Positions 5,125 through 9,729 of a stretch of DNA of 9,729 nt are shown here, one piece after another. The notes under the pieces were generated by a model. It saw only the letters and a list, made by a program, of their open reading frames with translations, was not told where the DNA came from and searched no databases. The DNA is from an uncultured Lachnospiraceae bacterium (GTDB lineage: Bacteria > Bacillota > Clostridia > Lachnospirales > Lachnospiraceae), in contig CACZOS010000232.1 in the NCBI GenBank assembly GCA_902782815.1, positions 1-9,729 on the forward strand, read 5' to 3'. The translations under genes and the position numbers were made by a program. Positions within the stretch are counted from its first letter, which is position 1. Every line of letters starts with the position of its first letter.

Positions 5125-6317
5125 AAAAAACTCAGGGACATCTTAACAATCTTATTGGCGAATACCACCCGGTAGGTCCTCCATCCGAAACAGGGCAGGA
5201 CAGTCTGGATCCGCCCCCCTTCCAGGGTTCCCTGGTAGAGGATTTTCCCGTTATGGTTCAGGATGGTGCAGGCATTATCCTTGGTGACCGCGATGTCTTT
5301 CCCCACCATAAAAATGTCGTCAAAAACCATGTCCAGAGGGGCAGTCATGATCCGGTTTCCCTTTTTGTTATAGAGGTGGATCATATATTTGACCCCGTCC
5401 ACTTCATCATTTTCGCAGACAAGGCCAAAGGAAGAATCATCTTCAAACACACTTTCAATCCCCTGGTCAAACTTAAGACTCCTGAACTCTCTGGGAGTAC
5501 CCGAAATCTGATAGAAATGTACTTCATGATCACTGTAGGCGATCAGACGGTCTTTGCCTAAAAATCTGAGCTTGGGGATCAGGGTCCAGTCGTAATCAAA
5601 TCCCCCGACCAGAGGGATGGTATCCGGCTGGAGCTGCCGGCTGAAATCGTAGAGAGCTACCCTCGATCTTCCGATCAGGTCATTCACCACATAATAACTT
5701 ATGGCCAGTTTGGACCCGTCGGGTGACAGGGCTGCCGTAAGAGGATACCCCGTCTCTTCCAGGGTAACCTTGGTCTCGGCGATCATCTCTCCGGAGGCGG
5801 TATAAACCTCCACATAATTACAGCCGTCCCCCTGAAGGATAGCTTCGATATTTCCGTTCTCGGCCACATCCAGCTGGACGATGGGGTAGCGGAAGGTAAA
5901 ATCGTGGACCTGCCCTTCCACATTAAAAAGAATAGCCTGGTTTCCTCCCTTGTCCCCCAGAAAAATATATCTGCCCGACTTGGCCACAAAGGGTTTGGAA
6001 AAGGACAGGGCGATGTTCCATTTGGCCACACCGAAGGGCTGCTGGAACTCTATTCCGTTGCTGCTGTATTTAAGGTATCCGCTGGAAAATGTACGGTAAT
6101 GTACATCTGCATTTTCCTCGGTCTTGATCTCCTCTTTATATTTATAGAAATTACACCGGCTTTGCTGGATCAGATGAAAGACAAGCAGAAGGAACAGAAA
6201 AATGCCTGCTGCAGTCAGCAGTCTCATCCTCCTGCGGCGCATTCTCCGCTTTTCAATTCTTCTGAGTTCTTCCCTTTTGTGGGTAAAGAGCTCATAGTTA
6301 ATGATCTGTCTTGCCAT
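5115..6317 (-). CDS. Membrane-anchored DUF5711 family protein (propeller-like)
   Basis: A 400-aa protein with a very basic cytoplasmic N-terminus (about residues 14-32, rich in Arg and Lys), one membrane helix at about 33-50, and a large extracytoplasmic domain. That domain shows repeating blade-like elements (GYLKYSSNGIEF, GDKGGNQAILFNVEGQV, YVEVYTASGEMIAET, ALSPDGSKLAISY, KYMIHLYNKKG), which suggest a beta-propeller. The pattern matches the DUF5711 family of clostridia as I remember it; no function is known to me. AGAGAGGG lies just before the ATG. It follows the SGNH gene by 39 bp and is probably the last gene of the envelope operon, which suggests a structural or sensing role at the cell surface. 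Confidence 0.75.
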   Translation of the reverse strand: MARQIINYELFTHKREELRRIEKRRMRRRRMRLLTAAGIFLFLLLVFHLIQQSRCNFYKYKEEIKTEENADVHYRTFSSGYLKYSSNGIEFQQPFGVAKWNIALSFSKPFVAKSGRYIFLGDKGGNQAILFNVEGQVHDFTFRYPIVQLDVAENGNIEAILQGDGCNYVEVYTASGEMIAETKVTLEETGYPLTAALSPDGSKLAISYYVVNDLIGRSRVALYDFSRQLQPDTIPLVGGFDYDWTLIPKLRFLGKDRLIAYSDHEVHFYQISGTPREFRSLKFDQGIESVFEDDSSFGLVCENDEVDGVKYMIHLYNKKGNRIMTAPLDMVFDDIFMVGKDIAVTKDNACTILNHNGKILYQGTLEGGRIQTVLPCFGWRTYRVVFANKIVKMSLSFFGQ

Positions 6318-6356
6318 TGGTCCCTCTCTTTTCTGCTTCAGTCCGTTCTTACGGAA

Positions 6357-7028
6357 TCATTTGGCCAGCTTTTTCTTCCCGATGACATGGAAAACGATAT
6401 CCCGATAGGTCCGGTTGGCATAATGAAGGCCGTCGGTATAACGGAATTTCAGTTTACTGAAAGTATCAATGTATCCGCACTCCCGGGGAAGGTTTTCCCG
6501 GATGTAGGTATTGAATTTCCGGATCTTCCGATTGATGTAAGCCGCCCTCTCTTTGGTCTTGGCATAGGGGTTGCGGGAACCGGCCCGCACCGGGTTCACC
6601 GTCATAAAATACAGCCCCGCCTCCGGATAGTTTCTGTGGATCTTTTTCAACAGATTCAGATAACTTTTTCTTCGGTCTTTCCCCCTGCCGATATCATTTA
6701 CCCCGAACTTAAAGATGACGATCCGCCGGGGATTACTTTTAAGTCTTTTAGCCAGTTCCTTGTATCCGCCGCCGTTGGCCCAGCCGTAAGTGGCACCTTT
6801 CCTGGCCACCACATGCTCCTTCAGGATGGTTGTCGGCCGAACTCCTTTTTTGGGCGAGTATCGGTATACCGTCCTGGCCATGAGGATTGTCCGGGAATCA
6901 CCGAACCAGAGCAGCTCTTTTTCTGCTTCCTCCGGGAACACGGCGGCCCTTGCCTCTGTTCCCCTCCCTAAAGCACCTGTTACCAGGAGAATGCACAGCA
7001 GTATCCAGATCAGATATCTTTTCTTCAT
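6357..7028 (-). CDS. Secreted SGNH/GDSL-family hydrolase or acyl-esterase
   Basis: A 223-aa exported protein. It has an N-terminal signal peptide (KKR, hydrophobic core at about residues 6-21, likely cleavage after the Ala-Arg-Ala-Ala stretch near 28-29). SGNH blocks follow: GDS with nucleophile S45, a Gly-rich block (GATYGWANGGG, 78-88), FGVND with N111, and DGLHY with D199 and H202. These give the full Ser-Asp-His triad and the oxyanion Asn, so it should be active on ester bonds outside the membrane. AGGAGG (7039-7044) allows ATG 7028 (10-nt spacing) or GTG 7031 (7-nt spacing). Directly downstream of the membrane acyltransferase, it probably works as the extracytoplasmic half of an acetyl-transfer or deacetylation system on a wall polymer. 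A free-standing esterase is the alternative. Confidence 0.82.
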   Translation of the reverse strand: MKKRYLIWILLCILLVTGALGRGTEARAAVFPEEAEKELLWFGDSRTILMARTVYRYSPKKGVRPTTILKEHVVARKGATYGWANGGGYKELAKRLKSNPRRIVIFKFGVNDIGRGKDRRKSYLNLLKKIHRNYPEAGLYFMTVNPVRAGSRNPYAKTKERAAYINRKIRKFNTYIRENLPRECGYIDTFSKLKFRYTDGLHYANRTYRDIVFHVIGKKKLAK

Positions 7029-7069
7029 CACACTCTTTCCTCCTGTCTCAATCCTCTTTTGTTCTCCGT

Positions 7070-8200
7070 TCAGCTTTTTTTCCCTGTTCTTCTTTCATCT
7101 TTCTTTTTTCCTGCCGATCCTGCCCATCCGGAAAGCCGGAATCCCGGCAGGTATGCCGTGATCACCGTGATCATGACTGCCAGGCACAAGGCGGCAAACA
7201 TGTAAAAATGAGGCATCTCATATTTAATATAATACTCTCCGTAGAAAAGTTTAAGTACCAGGGTAAGGATAAATTTGTGCCAGATAAATACAGACATGGT
7301 CCTTTCCCCAAGCCAGGTCCAGAAATACTCTCTCCGGGGACAGAGAGAGATTATCGCATAGATCATCAGAATCCAGAAGCCGTAGCAGACCAGTCGCAAA
7401 AAGACACCGTTTACGCCCAGGCCCAGGGCCGCGTAATCAGATTTACCCTTAAGGAAATTGACCCGGGGATAGAGGCTTTCACTTCCTGACAGACAGATGG
7501 CAAAGACCAGGCAAAGTCCCAGAGCGAAAAGGATCCTGGCAGTGCCTGCCCCTATCCGTCCTGCCAGGGACCTGCTGTGTCCGGCAGTTCCTCCGGATCC
7601 CCCATCCATTTTCAGGGGGTCTGTGTAATAACCCATCAGAAATACCGGATAAAATGTACAGATCCGCGCAGAAGCCAGATGGTCCCCCAGATGGTTATCC
7701 AGACCTGCAAGACAGCCCAGCAGGACGGCCGCCGTCATGACGATCCGGGCATCCAGCTCCCGAAGCTGTATGGTGAAGAACAGAAAAACCGCAACAGCCA
7801 GGGCAAACCAGGCCGGACCATCCTCCCAAAAGAGGTGAAATCCCTTATTGGCGGATAAGAGCCCTTCCTTGATCTCTTTCAAATAAACCGGGGAGAAAAA
7901 ATCAGCCTTCCTGGTCCTTGAGGTCAGGCACCTTCCCAGGTGGTCCAGGAATTTCATGATCAGATAAATAAAAAGGTATTCCACCACCCGGTCATATCTT
8001 TTTTTCGCGATGGTATTTTTGGCAAACAACCCCGTGAGAAAGATAAAGACCGGCATATGGAAAGTATAGATAAATAGATAGATCCCTTTTGCTGTTCCCG
8101 TCCCCTTGCCGATAAACTCATAAAGGGTGTGCCCCAGCACCACGCAAAAGATCATGATCACTTTCAGATTGTCCCATTTCGCAACACGTTCAGACTTCAT
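7070..8200 (-). CDS. Acyltransferase-3 family membrane protein (NolL/fucose 4-O-acetylase-like)
   Basis: A 376-aa polytopic protein with roughly ten hydrophobic segments. The N-terminus WDNLKVIMIFCVVLGH (catalytic-type H24) followed by FHMPVFIFLTG (H48) is the signature of the NolL-type branch of AT3 acyltransferases. These pass an acetyl or similar group from cytosolic acyl-CoA through the membrane to a glycan. A polar Gly/Ser-rich loop (about 195-212) interrupts the membrane core and the C-terminus is a basic tail. No SGNH domain is fused, but a separate SGNH protein is encoded 41 bp downstream. The gene overlaps the NlpC/P60 stop: ATG 8203 and ATG 8200 are both possible. AGGAGG at 8205-8210 leaves 1 nt and 4 nt respectively, so 8200 is preferred. 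The start overlap implies coupled translation. Confidence 0.83.
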   Translation of the reverse strand: MKSERVAKWDNLKVIMIFCVVLGHTLYEFIGKGTGTAKGIYLFIYTFHMPVFIFLTGLFAKNTIAKKRYDRVVEYLFIYLIMKFLDHLGRCLTSRTRKADFFSPVYLKEIKEGLLSANKGFHLFWEDGPAWFALAVAVFLFFTIQLRELDARIVMTAAVLLGCLAGLDNHLGDHLASARICTFYPVFLMGYYTDPLKMDGGSGGTAGHSRSLAGRIGAGTARILFALGLCLVFAICLSGSESLYPRVNFLKGKSDYAALGLGVNGVFLRLVCYGFWILMIYAIISLCPRREYFWTWLGERTMSVFIWHKFILTLVLKLFYGEYYIKYEMPHFYMFAALCLAVMITVITAYLPGFRLSGWAGSAGKKKDERRTGKKS

Positions 8201-9048
8201 CATTCCTCCTGAAGATAGGACACTACCTGATAAGAGGTTCTGTCCGGGTAGAGAAGACGGACGATCCTCACCCCGCCCTGGGGATAAATCTTTCCGGAAT
8301 GTCCGGTTGAATTAATGATAAATCCGTTTCCCACATAAATTCCGATATGGCCGTATCCGTTATTGGCCTTGTCATAGTAGATCAGGTCTCCGGCTTTCCT
8401 CTCTCTCTCGGCGATAATCTTTCCGGAATCCCGCTGCTCATTAGGCTTATCGGGAATTTCAATCCCGTTCTTTTTGTAGATCTGCTGAACGAAATTGGAG
8501 CAGTCGATCCCTTCCGTCAGGGATTTTCCGTAACGGGCAAAACGAAGGCCGAGATAGGACATGGCATCGGTTACGATCTTGTTCCGGAGGGCATCGGACG
8601 AACCCAGGGAAGCCTCCACGACTTCCACATGGTCCTCCTTCACATATCCCTTGCCTTTTCCCTTGAGATCCACACAGACCCAGCCCTCTTCCAGCTGGTC
8701 TTCCTCCCGGATCACGGCACAGTTGAATTCCAGTTTCCCGATGGGCTCCGATAATTCATCAGCCTCCGGATAAATAGGCTCGAATCCGCCCTTCTTGAGG
8801 GACCCGGTCTTTCCCACCACCAGATCTGTTTTAATGGGGCCTTCCTCCTCCTCGATCTCCGGGCCTTCGGGATCCAGAGCGGCCTCCTCTTCCGGCCCTC
8901 TTTCCGTGCTCTTTTCCTCAGCGCGGGCAGACTTCTCCCTTTCCTGTTTTACCGGATTCTCCGTTTTGGGCAGGGGCTTGTCCACAACCAGAAAGGCCAG
9001 AAAGACAATTATGCAGGGGATGATCGTCAAAAGTGGTTTATAGTTCAT
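8200..9048 (-). CDS. Membrane-anchored SH3b-NlpC/P60 cell-wall endopeptidase
   Basis: A 282-aa protein. A membrane anchor or uncleaved signal spans residues 6-22, then a strongly acidic, Pro/Glu-rich linker (about 28-72), an SH3b-like domain (about 76-145; GWVCVDLKGKGKGYV resembles the end of such domains), and an NlpC/P60 catalytic domain (about 155-282). Catalytic C183 sits in GIDCSNFV and H234 in GHIGIY; the third polar residue is Asn (N246) where many members have His, an accepted variant. The expected role is cleavage of peptide stems in peptidoglycan. ATG 9048 begins 1 nt after the serC stop. A longer frame from TTG 9069 overlaps serC and lacks a ribosome binding site, so ATG 9048 is preferred; the nearest purine-rich site is GAGGAAG, slightly distant. 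Confidence 0.87.
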   Translation of the reverse strand: MNYKPLLTIIPCIIVFLAFLVVDKPLPKTENPVKQEREKSARAEEKSTERGPEEEAALDPEGPEIEEEEGPIKTDLVVGKTGSLKKGGFEPIYPEADELSEPIGKLEFNCAVIREEDQLEEGWVCVDLKGKGKGYVKEDHVEVVEASLGSSDALRNKIVTDAMSYLGLRFARYGKSLTEGIDCSNFVQQIYKKNGIEIPDKPNEQRDSGKIIAERERKAGDLIYYDKANNGYGHIGIYVGNGFIINSTGHSGKIYPQGGVRIVRLLYPDRTSYQVVSYLQEE

Positions 9049-9049
9049 T

Positions 9050-9729
9050 TTATTTATTCGCTTCCTCAAAATCTCTCATAAAGGCAACCAGTTTCTCCAC
9101 GCCTTCCCTGGGCATGGCATTGTAGATGGAGGCCCTCATGCCGCCAACGGACCGGTGCCCCTTAAGGTTGACCAGACCGGCTTTTGCCGCTTCCGCCACA
9201 AACCGGGCATCCAGCTCCTTATCTCCGGTGACAAAGGGAACGTTCATCAGGGACCTGTCTTCTTTTCTTACCGTCCCCTTGAACAAGGCGCTCTCATCCA
9301 GAAAATCATAGAGGATCTTTGCTTTCTCCTCGTTCATTCTGGCCATGACCTCCAGACCTCCGAGTTTTTTGAGCCATTTGAAGACCTTTCCACAGATGTA
9401 GATGGCGTAACAGGGCGGGGTATTGTAGAGGGAATCCTTATCTGCCTGGGTTTTGAACTTGAGCATGGTGGGAGTTCCCGGAAGTACGTCGTCCCTGATC
9501 AGATCTTCCCTGATGATGGAGATCACCACGCCGGCAGGTCCGATATTCTTCTGGACGCCGCCGTAAAGAACGCCGTATTTCTCCACGTCATGAGGTTCAG
9601 CCAGAAAACAGGAAGAAACATCGGATACCAGAATCTTTCCCTTTGTATTCGGCAGGGTTTTGAATTTAGTCCCGTAAATGGTGTTGTTCTCACAGATATA
9701 GACATAATCCGCCTCTTCATCGATGGGAA
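9050..9729 (-). CDS. serC: Phosphoserine aminotransferase, 5' end cut by the window edge
   Basis: The last 226 codons of a class V PLP aminotransferase converting 3-phosphohydroxypyruvate plus glutamate to O-phosphoserine plus 2-oxoglutarate in serine synthesis. The frame is open to the right edge, so about 60 percent of a protein of roughly 360 aa is present. Visible: CENNTIYGTKF, the PLP-aspartate motif SDVSS, the Schiff-base lysine in GGVQKNIGPAG, and LKGHRSVGGMRASIYNAM near the C-terminus, typical of SerC. The C-terminus is complete. The gene is followed 1 nt later by the NlpC/P60 gene, so a housekeeping amino-acid gene leads an envelope operon. serA is not downstream; it may lie upstream outside the window. 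Confidence 0.93.
   Translation of the reverse strand, partial: PIDEEADYVYICENNTIYGTKFKTLPNTKGKILVSDVSSCFLAEPHDVEKYGVLYGGVQKNIGPAGVVISIIREDLIRDDVLPGTPTMLKFKTQADKDSLYNTPPCYAIYICGKVFKWLKKLGGLEVMARMNEEKAKILYDFLDESALFKGTVRKEDRSLMNVPFVTGDKELDARFVAEAAKAGLVNLKGHRSVGGMRASIYNAMPREGVEKLVAFMRDFEEANK

Noticed and set aside
5904..6971. 355-codon plus-strand frame across the DUF5711 and SGNH genes
   Set aside because: It overlaps two real minus-strand genes with signal peptide, catalytic motifs and ribosome binding sites; no motif of its own is visible.

Overview
The window looks like about 9.7 kb of chromosome from a moderate-GC clostridial Firmicute, most likely a Lachnospiraceae-type gut anaerobe. The support is AGGAGG-type ribosome binding sites, a DUF5711 protein of the kind seen in Lachnospiraceae, a tRNA gene without an encoded CCA end, a NolL-type acyltransferase, and an rRNA-style promoter and leader at the left edge. 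The genus cannot be named from the sequence. I see no phage, IS element, CRISPR array or clear sign of recent transfer.

Left part (1-3030): a strong leftward promoter (TTGACA, 17 bp, extended -10) reads out of the window through what looks like an rRNA-operon leader. Diverging from it is a two-gene plus-strand operon, an MTA/SAH deaminase (mtaD-like) followed by a short-form S-adenosylhomocysteinase family protein (ahcY-like). A near-perfect bidirectional terminator closes it. The pairing suggests that S-adenosylhomocysteine is deaminated to S-inosylhomocysteine before hydrolysis to homocysteine and inosine, the route described for methanogens.

Middle part (3038-4974), all on the minus strand: a tRNA-Ala(CGC) with its own promoter and a GC-rich leader hairpin, a Cof-type HAD phosphatase with a palindrome over its likely promoter, and a DeoD-type purine nucleoside phosphorylase with its own promoter and probable terminator. 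The phosphorylase could take the inosine from the mtaD/ahcY route on to hypoxanthine and ribose 1-phosphate. It has unusual residues at two positions that matter in the E. coli enzyme.

Right part (5115-9729), minus strand, tightly packed: the 3' part of serC (phosphoserine aminotransferase, cut by the right edge), a membrane-anchored SH3b-NlpC/P60 cell-wall hydrolase, a NolL-type membrane acyltransferase, a secreted SGNH hydrolase, and a membrane-anchored DUF5711 protein. Gaps are 0-40 bp with start/stop overlap, so this is one transcription unit whose promoter lies beyond the right edge. The acyltransferase plus SGNH pair resembles a split version of OatA-like O-acetylation enzymes, so the operon probably modifies or remodels the cell envelope.
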